Counted from the first letter of the stretch, positions 25,762-33,963 are shown. The stretch is DNA of 38,319 nucleotides from Verrucomicrobiota bacterium (GCA_016871515.1 VHDE01000050.1:1-38319), one strand, 5' to 3'. The notes: generated by a model not told the origin, from the sequence alone. Made by a program: numbers and translations.

Positions 25762-25925
25762 CGGGATGAGAGCGGACCGCGAAACTTCTCGAGCGACGGT
25801 TCTTAGGGGCATAGCCGGATAGTGACGGTCTCGATTCGAGGCGTCAAGCAGTCCGACCGGATTGCGGGTGCGGGTCTCTGAGAAAGAAAAACCCAGATGT
25901 GGTAAGGCCGATTTGGCCTCGGCCA

Positions 25926-25950
25926 GACAGGCGGGACGCCTGTCCTACTA
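25926..25950 (-). repeat. 25-bp palindromic repeat, right boundary of insertion
   Basis: Exact reverse complement of 24781-24805. Read on the minus strand it begins TAGTAGGACAGG, and its first TAG is the stop codon of nuoI, so the repeat either inserted precisely at the end of nuoI or replaced its original end. Confidence 0.9.
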
Positions 25951-26541
25951 AGCTGCGGCTTTCACCGGAGGTGCTGGCTTCGGGACGGGAGCAGGCGCGG
26001 CTTTCGCTTTGGCTTCCGCTTTAGCTTTTTCGGCCGCGAGACGAGCATCGACTTCGGTGGCATCGGTCGGATGAATTTTGTGGTAATGTTCGTTGGACTT
26101 CGCCAATTCTCGCTTGTCGAGCAGCAAGCCTCCGAAACGGTCGTGGTTGCTCAGCTCGTACTCGGTATCCATTTTGATAGCTTCGAAAGGACAAACCTCG
26201 ACGCAAATCTGGCAGCTCATGCAAACCGAAATATCGATGTCGAACACTTTCGGTTGGAACTGCATTTTGCCCATGTAATCAGGCTTCTTGGCGGTGTCCT
26301 TAATGATGTAAATGCATTGCGGAGGGCATTCCTTTTCGCAAATCTGGCATGCGACGCAGCGCAATCCCGCCATCGGATCGGCGCCATCGTAAACGAGGAA
26401 CGGAAAGTTTCGCGTGTTCTCTTTGAGAGGCAAACGCTCTTCGGGATATTGGACCGTGACCAGGCGTTCAGGATCACTGTAGCTGCCAAGAAAATTCTTG
26501 GCCGTCTGCGCCATGCCTTTGATGATGCCTTCGCCTAACAT
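25948..26541 (-). CDS. nuoI: NADH-quinone oxidoreductase subunit I (2x 4Fe-4S)
   Basis: 197 residues. Two 4Fe-4S clusters (N6a/N6b) are coordinated by Cys62, 65, 68, 72 in CVACQICEKECP and Cys107, 110, 113, 117 in CMSCQICVEVCP. It carries electrons in the connecting module towards NuoB. The C-terminal 35 residues are a low-complexity Ala/Lys/Pro tail (KAEAKAKAAPAPVPKP) not needed for cluster binding. It lies 40 bases after nuoD. Its TAG stop is part of the right boundary repeat of the insertion, so the C-terminal tail could have been altered when the repeat arrived. Confidence 0.95.
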   Translation of the reverse strand: MLGEGIIKGMAQTAKNFLGSYSDPERLVTVQYPEERLPLKENTRNFPFLVYDGADPMAGLRCVACQICEKECPPQCIYIIKDTAKKPDYMGKMQFQPKVFDIDISVCMSCQICVEVCPFEAIKMDTEYELSNHDRFGGLLLDKRELAKSNEHYHKIHPTDATEVDARLAAEKAKAEAKAKAAPAPVPKPAPPVKAAA

Positions 26542-26581
26542 TGCTGCTTAAGATACGTTGTCGTCCCGCGCGGTCCAGTCT

Positions 26582-27757
26582 TTATCGGTCCACTTCGCCC
26601 AACACAATGTCCACGCTGCCGAGGATGACCACCACGTCGGCGACGCTGTGTCCCACGCACATGTCTTCGAGGACCGTCAGATTAATAAAGCTCGGCGGCC
26701 GCACCCGGTAGCGATACGGATTCAAGCTGCCGTCGCTAATGAGATAAAAGCCCAGCTCGCCTTTTGGCCCTTCGATGCGGCCATAGGCTTCGCCAACCTT
26801 CGGTTTGAACCCGCGGATTTTCGCTTTGGAATCCACAATCGGACCGTCCGGAATATCGGCCAGCGCCTTTCTCAGAATCTTCAGAGATTCGCGCATCTCC
26901 AGCAGGCGAATCATGTAACGATCAAAAACGTCGCCATGATCGCCGAGCGGAACCCGGAATTCAAAGCGGTCATAGATGCCGTACTTATCGACCTTGCGGA
27001 TGTCGTAATTCACTCCGCAGGCGCGCAACATCGGACCGCTGATGCCTGCGCTCACGGCCAATTCGGCGGGCAACGCTCCGACACCTTGTGTGCGAGCCAT
27101 CAGTATTTCGTTGCCGGAGAGAAACGCTTCAAACTCGTCAAGAAAGCGCGGGTAATTCTCGACCACTTGCTTTGCGCCATCGAGCCATCCGGCCGGAAGA
27201 TCAGCGCGGCAACCCCCGAAACGCATGTAATTGCACATCATCCGCGAACCGCTCAGCGCTTCGAACAGGTCAAGTATCTTCTCCCGCTCACGAAAGGCAT
27301 ACATCAACGGTGTGCCAAGCGCGCCCATGTCCTGCAGCAGAAAGCCGACAAGACAGGTGTGATTCACGAGGCGAGTCAATTCCGCGGTGATGATTCGAAT
27401 GTACTCGGCTCTTTCCGGCGGCTGAAGCCCGGCCAGCTTCTCGACGCTGAGCGCATAAGCCCAGTTGTTCGTCATCGAGCAAAAATAATCAAGGCGATCC
27501 GTGTACGGCATCGATGCCAAATACGTCGTGTTCTCAGCGATCTTTTCATGATTTCGATGCAGATACCCGAAAACAGGCTTCAGCTTGGCCACTCGCTCGC
27601 CATCGAGAACAACGTCCATGCGGAACACGCCATGTGTCGATGGATGGTGCGGGCCCATTGCCACCTCCAAAAGCTCGCCGTCAAACTCACCGTTGGGAGA
27701 GGCCTTAGGCATAACCTCATAGTTGCGGGGAGGGCTTGAAATCTCAGCGGCGGGCAT
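26582..27757 (-). CDS. nuoD: NADH-quinone oxidoreductase subunit D (49 kDa-type)
   Basis: 391 residues, a separate NuoD not fused to NuoC. Seen: [13 protein letters not shown], with the quinone-site His, in the N-terminal part; [15 protein letters not shown] and GGCRADLP in the middle; RPPSFINL and the C-terminal end [13 protein letters not shown]. These are all characteristic, and the protein ends exactly at the family's usual Asp-Arg. It forms the quinone pocket together with NuoB and NuoH. The start lies three bases after the nuoC stop, so the two are translationally coupled. Confidence 0.96.
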   Translation of the reverse strand: MPAAEISSPPRNYEVMPKASPNGEFDGELLEVAMGPHHPSTHGVFRMDVVLDGERVAKLKPVFGYLHRNHEKIAENTTYLASMPYTDRLDYFCSMTNNWAYALSVEKLAGLQPPERAEYIRIITAELTRLVNHTCLVGFLLQDMGALGTPLMYAFREREKILDLFEALSGSRMMCNYMRFGGCRADLPAGWLDGAKQVVENYPRFLDEFEAFLSGNEILMARTQGVGALPAELAVSAGISGPMLRACGVNYDIRKVDKYGIYDRFEFRVPLGDHGDVFDRYMIRLLEMRESLKILRKALADIPDGPIVDSKAKIRGFKPKVGEAYGRIEGPKGELGFYLISDGSLNPYRYRVRPPSFINLTVLEDMCVGHSVADVVVILGSVDIVLGEVDR

Positions 27758-27760
27758 AGG

Positions 27761-28381
27761 TCAACGAGAATGTGGTTGGGCTTTCTCGAGCACTTCGTCG
27801 TGCGGAGTCGGTTCGTACTCGTAATCATCCGGCTCTGCGTAATCTTTCCGCATCGGATAATCCTGAAAACCGTCCCACATCAAAATGCGCCGGAGATCAG
27901 GATGCCCATCAAAGATAATGCCGTATAAATCGTAAATCTCGCGCTCCTGAAACTCAGCGCTGCGCCAGACCGGTGTCAGCGACGGCAAGCGAGTTTTGTC
28001 CGTGCGATTGTCGGTCCGGATGCGGAGGATAACTGGACCGTGTCGGTGGGCGATCGAATAGAGATGATACACAGCCTCCAGATATCCTGCCTTCTTTCGT
28101 TCGACCATCTCGTCCACTTCCTTTTCCACGCCTTCGACCACCTTCTTGACCTTCACTTTTTCCTTGATCGAAGTGTCCAACCAATCGACGCCGGTCGCAT
28201 TGGAAAGGTAATCGAGCCGCAACACCGCATCGTCGCGAAGTAATCTGGCTACTTCGAACGCGTGCTCACGGTCCACAAGCAAACTTCTTTGATTTGCGGG
28301 AGTGTCATTCGGAATAATCTCCAAACGCGCGCCAGGGATTGCCGCAGCAATGCGGTCTTTGATTTGTTCCAGGGTTTCCAT
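27761..28381 (-). CDS. nuoC: NADH-quinone oxidoreductase subunit C (30 kDa-type)
   Basis: 206 residues from ATG at 28381 ([10 protein letters not shown]), preceded by GGAGAAGG about nine bases upstream; the TTG one codon earlier is less likely. The signature [22 protein letters not shown] (written here in parts: [10 protein letters not shown] and GHPDLRRI) is present. Between the N-terminal domain and this motif there is a charged insertion rich in Lys, Glu and Val (about residues 72-98, [20 protein letters not shown]), longer than in most NuoC. It is a structural part of the connecting module. Confidence 0.94.
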   Translation of the reverse strand: METLEQIKDRIAAAIPGARLEIIPNDTPANQRSLLVDREHAFEVARLLRDDAVLRLDYLSNATGVDWLDTSIKEKVKVKKVVEGVEKEVDEMVERKKAGYLEAVYHLYSIAHRHGPVILRIRTDNRTDKTRLPSLTPVWRSAEFQEREIYDLYGIIFDGHPDLRRILMWDGFQDYPMRKDYAEPDDYEYEPTPHDEVLEKAQPHSR

Positions 28382-28425
28382 CAATGGCCCTTCTCCCTAA
28401 CCCTCCCCATGAACCAGTGGATCGG

Positions 28426-28494
28426 TAGGACAGCGCGTCCCGCCTGTCCTGCTTTTGGTGTCGGCAAATGCTGGACAGGCGGGACGCCTATCCA
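28426..28494. repeat. Two-armed palindromic repeat between nuoC and nuoB
   Basis: The left arm TAGGACAGCGCGTCCCGCC (28426 onward) and the right arm GGACAGGCGGGACGCCTATCC (read to 28494, split after 20) are inverted copies of the repeat found at 24781 and 25926, with a spacer of about 23 bases. The 166-base gap between nuoC and nuoB is unusually long and holds no gene. Confidence 0.85.
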
Positions 28495-28547
28495 GCCGCG
28501 CACAGTCATGGAGAGGGGCTGGTTAAACCGAAGGATCACACGTCACC

Positions 28548-29162
28548 TCATCCGGCCCGCGCCAATTTAGGCGGTTGCCACACGTCCATATTCTTCGATG
28601 GTTCCAAGTCGTGCGGTCCGTATTGCGGCACGGGAAACTCACTGGGCGCTTCCGGATCTGCATGCCGGGCGCGTTCGGAACCGGAGAGCCGTTGCGCGCC
28701 GATCTTCTTTTGCAGAGTCATGAAGGCATGGATCAACGCTTCCGGGCGCGGTGGACAGCCAGGAATATGCACATCGACCGGGATGTAACGATCAATCCCT
28801 TTGAGCACGTTGTAACCTTGTTTGAAAGGGCCGCCCGAAATCGCGCAAGCCCCCATTGCGATCACATATTTCGGTTCGGGCATTTGATTGTAAAGCCGGA
28901 CCACTTGTGGCGCCATTTTCTTGGTCACTGTTCCAGCCACGATCATCAAGTCCGCTTGCCGCGGCGAAGGCCGGAAAACTTCCGCGCCAAACCGCGCCAA
29001 ATCGTATCGCGCCATCGTGCTCGCAATCATTTCAATCGCACAACACGCCAATCCAAATTGGAGCGGCCAGACGGAGTTTCGACGCCCCCAATTGTAAATC
29101 CCTTCCAGCGTCGTTGTGAAAATCCCCTGCTTGCTCAGCTCGCTGCGTAGTCCTTCGTCCAT
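28548..29162 (-). CDS. nuoB: NADH-quinone oxidoreductase subunit B
   Basis: 204 residues; it carries the N2 4Fe-4S cluster, the last electron carrier before quinone. The ligands are the adjacent Cys40-Cys41 in FGLACCAIE, Cys106 in MGACAISGG and Cys136 in PGCPPRPE. The C-terminal 45 residues (from about [10 protein letters not shown]) form a polar tail beyond the usual end. The start is 10 bases after the nuoA stop. Confidence 0.96.
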   Translation of the reverse strand: MDEGLRSELSKQGIFTTTLEGIYNWGRRNSVWPLQFGLACCAIEMIASTMARYDLARFGAEVFRPSPRQADLMIVAGTVTKKMAPQVVRLYNQMPEPKYVIAMGACAISGGPFKQGYNVLKGIDRYIPVDVHIPGCPPRPEALIHAFMTLQKKIGAQRLSGSERARHADPEAPSEFPVPQYGPHDLEPSKNMDVWQPPKLARAG

Positions 29163-29172
29163 GGCGCTTCGA

Positions 29173-29550
29173 TTATTTCCAAGTCAAGACGCCCTTTTGC
29201 CAAGCCCAAACCAATCCCTCTACCAACAACAACAGGAAGACCATCATCGCCAGAAATCCGCCCACGGATAAGTTCGTAAAGGCAACCGCGAAGGGCAGCA
29301 GGAAAATCGTCTCCACGTCAAAGACCAGAAAGACGATGCCGTAAAGGTAATATTCCGATTTGAATTGAACCCAAGCGTCGCCCTTGGATTCCAAACCGCA
29401 TTCATAGGTGGCGTTCTTATCCGCGCCCGGTTTTTTGGGGGAGAACTTTTTCGACCAAAGCCAAGCCAAGGCGAGAGGAACTAACGGAAAAACAGCGGCG
29501 ATGATTAGAAAAACCGCCAAATAGAGATATGGTGAATACTCAACGGGCAT
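29173..29550 (-). CDS. nuoA: NADH-quinone oxidoreductase subunit A
   Basis: 125 residues and three transmembrane helices. The loop after the first helix has [10 protein letters not shown], and [13 protein letters not shown] opens the second helix; both are family hallmarks. It is the first gene of the nuo locus. Only 75 bases separate it from the small upstream gene on the same strand, so the transcript may start in this gap or before that gene. Confidence 0.94.
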   Translation of the reverse strand: MPVEYSPYLYLAVFLIIAAVFPLVPLALAWLWSKKFSPKKPGADKNATYECGLESKGDAWVQFKSEYYLYGIVFLVFDVETIFLLPFAVAFTNLSVGGFLAMMVFLLLLVEGLVWAWQKGVLTWK

Positions 29551-29625
29551 TTAATGGGTCGGGCAGTAATCGACTTTCAAACTTGTATCGTCAGAAGCAT
29601 CGCGTAACAGACGCATCTACTTCAT

Positions 29626-29901
29626 TTAGTTTCTGTCGGGCTCCTGGCGCCGCAAACCGACGGATTGAGCAATGTCATCGAATTCGCTCGCGCTGATTTC
29701 TTCGAGTTGTTTGCCTTTGTCAGCCAGTTTCTCGTTAATCTTGATCGCCTTTTCCGTCATGATCTCGTGAGTCTCTTCAGTGCCGCCCACTAAGGCGAAA
29801 TTCGGACCGGTCGTGACACGTTTATGGCCGTCGGAATCGAGCCCAACGCCCAGGATCAACGCTTTCGGCCGGGTTTTCTTGGAGCCGGAAGATTTAGGCA
29901 T
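29626..29901 (-). CDS. Small conserved-looking protein of unknown function
   Basis: 91 residues from MPKSSGSKKTRP. I do not recognise a family. The N-terminus is basic, followed by ALILGVGLDSDGHKRVT and a helical, charged C-terminal half (KAIKINEKLADKGKQLEEIS). There is no signal peptide or membrane segment. It lies upstream of nuoA on the same strand with a 75-base gap, so co-transcription is possible, but a role in complex I is not supported by any motif. A promoter-like pair of boxes is positioned so that transcription would start at the ATG. Confidence 0.65.
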   Translation of the reverse strand: MPKSSGSKKTRPKALILGVGLDSDGHKRVTTGPNFALVGGTEETHEIMTEKAIKINEKLADKGKQLEEISASEFDDIAQSVGLRRQEPDRN

Positions 29902-29907
29902 ATTCAA

Positions 29908-29935
29908 AAACTAGGGAATAACAAGGTCATGTCAA
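29908..29935 (-). promoter_or_regulatory. Probable promoter for the small gene (and perhaps nuo), leaderless
   Basis: On the minus strand a perfect -35 TTGACA (29930-29935) is followed after 16 bases by TAGTTT (29908-29913). Transcription would start about seven bases later, at the A of the ATG at 29901. No Shine-Dalgarno sequence is visible. Both facts agree with a leaderless message. Confidence 0.45.
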
Positions 29936-30072
29936 GGTGCGACTGAATAAGTTCCGTAGAAAATGGTAGAAAATGGGTGACACTTTCGCGCCGGTCCCGA
30001 GCAGAAGCTCGTTGCCTTATTACTGCTTCCTAAATCAAAGCACACAACATTGGCACAGTCCGCGGTTGGTAG

Positions 30073-30143
30073 GGCGAACCTGCCGGTGAGCCCGACAGAA
30101 GCACTACGCGATTACTGTTTGTCGGCTCACCGGCAGGTTCGCC
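30073..30143. repeat. Extragenic palindrome with about 24-bp arms
   Basis: Arms GGCGAACCTGCCGGTGAGCC (30073 onward, to 30097) and TGTCGGCTCACCGGCAGGTT (30120 onward, to 30143) differ by a single extra C. The loop is 22 bases. It is a different palindrome family from those in the nuo locus. It lies in the 366-base divergent gap between the small gene and the isomerase-like gene, which otherwise holds only the promoter above. Confidence 0.85.
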
Positions 30144-30267
30144 TTAGCTTGAAACCGCTTTGTTCAATCTAAAGGCCGAATGTACCAATGATGTCGCAAG
30201 TCTCGATTTAGCCAATCAGCAGCGAACTACTTGCCAGTTCCTTGTGTCACGCGTACAAAAAGCCATT

Positions 30268-31341
30268 ATGAACTCCCAAAACAACGCTCCATCTCCCGCC
30301 GATGTTCCCAATCGCTCCGCCCAATTCGACGCCACGAGCGCATTCAGACAAGTTTCACGGCGTAACGCACTGAAGTCGGCCCTGGCCGCCGCAGGCGGGG
30401 TCGCGTTGCAGCCTCAAATTACTTCCGCCGCACCCGCCACGGCCAGCGATGCTCGGCGCGCCTCACCCAAACGCTACGACATGAAGAAGTCGATCAACCT
30501 TTGGGCCTTCCCCTATCCCGACCGGATGAACCTCGAGGAATGTTTGCAATTGGCCAAACGCGCGGGCTTCGACGGCATCGAACTCAATTACGACTTGGAC
30601 AACGATCTTTCACCCAAAGCCGGCGCCAAGGAATTCCAAGCGATTCGCAAGATGGCCGACCGCATTGGCATCGCCATCAGCGGTCTCTGCTCGTTCCTCT
30701 TTTGGCCGTATCCACTTTCAAGCAACGACGCGGCAAAGCGCGCGCGTGGAATCGAATTAGCCGGGAAGATTGCTCAAGCCGCTCATGATCTGGGCGTCAA
30801 AAACGTGCTGGTCGTTCCCGGCGCAGTCCACATTCCCTGGCGAACAGATCACGAACCAGTCCCCAACGACGTTTGCGATCGACGCGCCCGCGAAGCCGTC
30901 GGCAAGCTTGCGGCCCAGGCCGAGCAGCTCGACGTCTATCTGAACATCGAGAACATCTTCTTCAACGGCTATCTCATGACGCCGATGGAAATGAATGCTT
31001 TCGTCGATAGCTTCCAAAGCCCGCATGTTCGCGTTCATTTTGACACGGGCAACATATCGATGTTCCAGCATGCCGAACATTGGATTCCAATTCTGGGAAA
31101 ACGAATTCAAAACATTCACTTCAAAGAATTCACCAAGAAGGGAACGGATTACTCGCTCGAAACCTTTCGTCCGCTGCTCGATGGCACCACCAATTGGCCG
31201 GCCGTGATGGACGCGCTTGATGGCGTCGGCTATCGAGGTTATCTGACGTTCGAATATTTCCATCCGTACCTGCATTATCCGGAGGCGCTCGTTTATCAAA
31301 CTTCCGATTCGTTGAACCGGATGCTGGGCAAACTCGGTTGA
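30268..31341 (+). CDS. Tat-exported TIM-barrel sugar isomerase/epimerase-like protein
   Basis: 357 residues from the ATG giving MNSQNNAPSP; the frame is open upstream but without motifs. A twin-arginine signal, SRRNALKSALAAAGG, ends in TSAAPA. The rest is an AP endonuclease family 2/xylose isomerase-like barrel: AGFDGIELNYD, LGVKNVLVVPG, YLNIENIFFNG (metal-ligand Glu), VRVHFDTGN (His and Asp ligands), IQNIHFKEF and YLTFEYF (last Glu). The full set of divalent-metal ligands makes an active enzyme likely, acting in the periplasm on an unknown sugar or inositol-type substrate. Such proteins are common in verrucomicrobia and planctomycetes. Confidence 0.85.
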   Translation: MNSQNNAPSPADVPNRSAQFDATSAFRQVSRRNALKSALAAAGGVALQPQITSAAPATASDARRASPKRYDMKKSINLWAFPYPDRMNLEECLQLAKRAGFDGIELNYDLDNDLSPKAGAKEFQAIRKMADRIGIAISGLCSFLFWPYPLSSNDAAKRARGIELAGKIAQAAHDLGVKNVLVVPGAVHIPWRTDHEPVPNDVCDRRAREAVGKLAAQAEQLDVYLNIENIFFNGYLMTPMEMNAFVDSFQSPHVRVHFDTGNISMFQHAEHWIPILGKRIQNIHFKEFTKKGTDYSLETFRPLLDGTTNWPAVMDALDGVGYRGYLTFEYFHPYLHYPEALVYQTSDSLNRMLGKLG

Positions 31342-31348
31342 ACCCGGA

Positions 31349-31461
31349 GCCGCCGGCGGCGGCCGGGACCGCGCGCAAGCCCGCCGGCGGCCCGTCTTTA
31401 GCGTATCGCAGAATTGTATTCTGCGGATCGCCGCAAGTTTCCAGCGTTCTGGAATGTGCGG
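31349..31461. repeat. Chain of hairpins after the isomerase-like gene
   Basis: Several dyads follow one another: GCCGCCGGCGGC (31349-31360) with CCGCCGGCGGC (31381-31391); GCAGAAT-TGT-ATTCTGC (31408-31424); and CCGCA...TTCCAG-CGTT-CTGGAA...TGCGG (31431-31461). The first, eight bases after the stop codon, may act in termination. I see no gene in the 291 bases before the SET-domain gene. Confidence 0.65.
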
Positions 31462-31632
31462 CCAGCATGCCGATTACACCGTGATACAGCAGACTGAACT
31501 CTGCGTTACGAGACTAGCGTCCTTCGCCGGGGCTGGTGACCAGATGCGCCCTGTTTCACCCTATTCACGCATTCACGTTGACTCACGCTTTTGATCTTGC
31601 ATTAGCTGAGGAGGGTCCATTTTATCCCCGCC

Positions 31633-32223
31633 ATGGTTCATCCAAATACTGAGCTGCGGTGGGTCAATGACGTGATTGGTCGCGGTGTGTTCGCGACCGA
31701 GTTCATTCCCAAGGGAACCATCACGTGGGTGCGTGATGACTTAGATCAGAGTTTTACCTGCGAGCAAGTCGAGCGCATGGAGTCGATCTATCGCGAAATC
31801 CTGGAAAAATATACGTTCGTGGATGGCCGAGGGAGGATGGTTCTTTGTTGGGATCATGCCCGCTTTTTCAATCACTCATGTGAAGCCAACTGTCTGAGCG
31901 CCGGCTACGATTTCGAGATTGCTGTTCGTGATATTTTTGCCGGGGAAGAGTTGCGGGATGATTACGGAACGCTGAATTTGCAAACGCCTTTTCCCTGTGA
32001 TTGCCAATCGCCGAACTGCCGAAAACAGATTCTGCCCGACGACATGGAGCGCTGGGCCGATGTGTGGGATGGGTTGGTCCGCTGCGTCTTTCCGCTTATT
32101 CCGCAAGTGGCGCAACCGCTTTGGCCGCTCTTTCAGGAAAAGGCTGAAGTCGAAGCTGCGTTAAAGGACTTAGGGAACCTCCGTTCGATTCGTTGCCATT
32201 ATCTGTATGCGAGGCAGGATTAA
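31633..32223 (+). CDS. SET-domain protein with post-SET cysteine cluster
   Basis: 196 residues. The protein has IGRGVFATEFIPKGTI (SET-N strand pattern), RFFNHSCEANC (Asn80-His81, SAM binding and catalysis), AGEELRDDYGTL (Tyr111) and a post-SET segment with Cys122, Cys124 and Cys129 (FPCDCQSPNCRKQ), which with a cysteine of NHSC would bind zinc. These are the core features of protein-lysine methyltransferases. Bacterial members exist and may modify host or bacterial proteins, but no target is evident here. It stands alone, convergent with the DUF3500 gene. Confidence 0.85.
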   Translation: MVHPNTELRWVNDVIGRGVFATEFIPKGTITWVRDDLDQSFTCEQVERMESIYREILEKYTFVDGRGRMVLCWDHARFFNHSCEANCLSAGYDFEIAVRDIFAGEELRDDYGTLNLQTPFPCDCQSPNCRKQILPDDMERWADVWDGLVRCVFPLIPQVAQPLWPLFQEKAEVEAALKDLGNLRSIRCHYLYARQD

Positions 32224-32244
32224 AGCAAGTTCTGCGGCGCTCCC

Positions 32245-32280
32245 AAAAAAGTCAGCCGCCGATCTGCATCAGCGGCTGAC
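32245..32280 (-). terminator. Intrinsic terminator of the DUF3500 gene
   Basis: On the minus strand GTCAGCCGC, a 12-base loop and GCGGCTGAC are followed at once by TTTTTT (plus-strand A-run at 32245-32250). The stem of nine perfect base pairs lies 35 bases after the stop of the minus-strand DUF3500 gene. It faces the convergent SET gene and may serve both directions, though the T-run favours the minus strand. Confidence 0.8.
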
Positions 32281-32314
32281 AGGAGATAGATTAATCTGTT
32301 AACGCGAAAAACCC

Positions 32315-33334
32315 TCAGGCTTGTTCGCGGATGTGCACCCATGTATGCACGTGCGGCGAACCGCGGAAGTACCAAACCATCGCCGGGCCTTCGATTTGCA
32401 AGACATCCCAGACGCCGTCGTTGCCGATGTCCTGATTTTTGTAGAATGCCATGTGCAAATGATCGAAGCCGTTAGCTTCAACTAATTTCATCGCCTCATC
32501 GGCATCGGCTTTGCGGAACGGTGCGAGCACATCGGCCATTACTTTGCGAACGTGTTCCTTTTGGTCGCGCGAAAGCTCGGTCATTGGAATGCCGGGCAAA
32601 CCGGATTTCTTGCCAGTCAGCTTCACCGTCGCGGTGCCTTGTTCTTTGCGGCCGTCGCCCAACAATGCGATCTCGCGCTGCTTGCCATCGAGCATCTTGA
32701 AAACTTCATTCGCGCGCACGGCCTGATACCAGTAGGCATTCCCGGGATGATCCGGTTTTTCCCTGTCGGCCTCGGCTGCATGGCCATAAAAGATTGGTCC
32801 GCCAAAAGCCGTCCCTTCCACGGAATCGCCGTCGCAACGCCGGGTGCAATGCCGGCCGGTCAACACGAACTCGAACTTGCCCGTGCCAGGTTCGCCGAAC
32901 AGCGCAATCGCTGAACCGCCAAAACCTTCCTTGCCGCTGTCGTGTTCGACTTGCTTCATTACTCTCTCGGCATACTCCGGACTGTGCAAGCCATTGAAGA
33001 TGTCGCGGATCATCGCTTGTTGATCGCGTGTGAAGAATTCGGCGACGGTCTTGTCCGTGATCTGCCAGTTATTATCGACCTTCGAGCGCAAGGGGTGATC
33101 GAACGGAAAGCAGACGACTGCTTTCTGTTCTTCCGAGAGGCTCTTGAAAAGAGTGGCCACCAATGTTTCCGACTTATCCTTTGGCGTGGGAGCTGCCAGA
33201 ACACGCGCAGGCGAGAGAGCCGGCAGAACGCCAGCCGATGCTACAGCCAGACCACCGACCGTGGTCTTGAGAAACGCACGACGATTGAGAGAAGCGCCGC
33301 ATTCGCATGAATTGAGGAATTGGTTTGGGGTCAT
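32315..33334 (-). CDS. Tat-exported DUF3500-family protein
   Basis: 339 residues. The twin-arginine signal is NRRAFLKTTVGG at about residues 17-28, with a cleavage region near RVLAAP. The mature part shows LFKSLSEEQKAVVCFPFDHP, then FVLTGRHCTRRCDGD, FGGPIFYGHAA, HPGNAYWYQA and the C-terminal YFRGSPHVHTWVHI, which I associate with DUF3500. The conserved His and Cys residues (GRHCTRRC, PHVHTWVH) suggest a metal site. The biochemical role of the family is unknown to me. It has its own terminator; the start region faces a 600-base stretch without genes. Confidence 0.8.
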   Translation of the reverse strand: MTPNQFLNSCECGASLNRRAFLKTTVGGLAVASAGVLPALSPARVLAAPTPKDKSETLVATLFKSLSEEQKAVVCFPFDHPLRSKVDNNWQITDKTVAEFFTRDQQAMIRDIFNGLHSPEYAERVMKQVEHDSGKEGFGGSAIALFGEPGTGKFEFVLTGRHCTRRCDGDSVEGTAFGGPIFYGHAAEADREKPDHPGNAYWYQAVRANEVFKMLDGKQREIALLGDGRKEQGTATVKLTGKKSGLPGIPMTELSRDQKEHVRKVMADVLAPFRKADADEAMKLVEANGFDHLHMAFYKNQDIGNDGVWDVLQIEGPAMVWYFRGSPHVHTWVHIREQA

Positions 33335-33412
33335 ATGCTACTTGTACCACGCGCGATTAATTTGTCCACCGGGAAAGCGGGCGGTGTCGCCTGACGGCCC
33401 TATGGCACTCGT

Positions 33413-33469
33413 CTTAGGAATTCTCGCTTGGAGCCAGCACGCGCGAGGCATAGAATTCCGCGCGCAATG
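33413..33469 (+). repeat. 57-bp direct repeat, copy 1
   Basis: Begins CTTAGGAATTCTCGCTTGGA and ends AATTCCGCGCGCAATG. About 44 of 57 positions match the copy at 33745-33800. Each copy has GAATTC at both ends of its core. It may be a small non-autonomous element or a duplicated regulatory segment. Confidence 0.75.
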
Positions 33470-33744
33470 TGATGGGAACGTTGCGTGCCGTGAAAGTCGT
33501 TCGCCGCGACCGGCACGCTTCTTCCGAATGAAGACTCCATCCCGACTCGCCGAAGCCTGTTGATCCGGCTCAAGCATTGGGATGACACGGCCGGTTGGCG
33601 CGAGTTTTTCGTCCTTGGCGATCTTCTGTTCAAACCACAAGCCAAAAAATCTTCTTAAAAATGCACGACTTTCAGCTATTGCATTGCAAAGGAACACCGA
33701 GACTGAACTGAACCCTACCTGGCGTCCCTGGAGTTCGGGGTAAT

Positions 33745-33800
33745 CTTGGAATTCTCCCTTGGAGCTGGCGTGTGTGCCACATAGAATTCTGTGCGCAATG
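33745..33800 (+). repeat. 57-bp direct repeat, copy 2
   Basis: Begins CTTGGAATTCTCCCTTGGAG and ends GAATTCTGTGCGCAATG. The differences from copy 1 cluster in the middle, while the ends are conserved. The two copies enclose 275 bases with no recognisable gene. Confidence 0.75.
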
Positions 33801-33963
33801 AGCAAGGCCGTATTCATATGATGGAATTGGCGGATGACGCCAACCGCCGACGGGGTGATGGAGGGATGGAGTCCTGGAGCGATGCGAGTAAGCCCGGAAC
33901 CCAACACTCCAATAATCCGCCACTCCACCACTCCAATTCTTACACTCCGCGCGAACCTTCGAA

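Larger units (their letters stand above)
24781..25950. mobile_element. Inverted-repeat-bounded insertion between nuoI and nuoH
   Basis: A 1170-base block limited by perfect 25-bp inverted repeats, placed between two genes that normally lie close together. It contains only a broken nuclease gene. The right repeat overlaps the nuoI stop codon. No transposase is present, so it would have been moved in trans or formed by recombination between repeat copies (inference). A target-site duplication was not found by eye. Confidence 0.45.
33335..33963. other. Gene-free stretch with a duplicated element
   Basis: A 197-codon open frame exists on the minus strand, but it has no recognisable motif and runs through both copies of a direct repeat, so I do not call it. 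The segment holds the repeat copies at 33413 and 33745, and a region around 33600-33720 that may be degraded coding sequence. Confidence 0.5.

Noticed and set aside
26558..27739. Long plus-strand open frame opposite nuoD
   Set aside because: It is the mirror of a highly conserved gene; its His- and Arg-rich product has no motif. The same holds for long frames opposite nuoH, nuoB and the prepilin-like gene.
33338..33931. 197-codon minus-strand open frame
   Set aside because: It crosses both copies of a direct repeat, has no recognisable motif or signal, and its composition is not protein-like.
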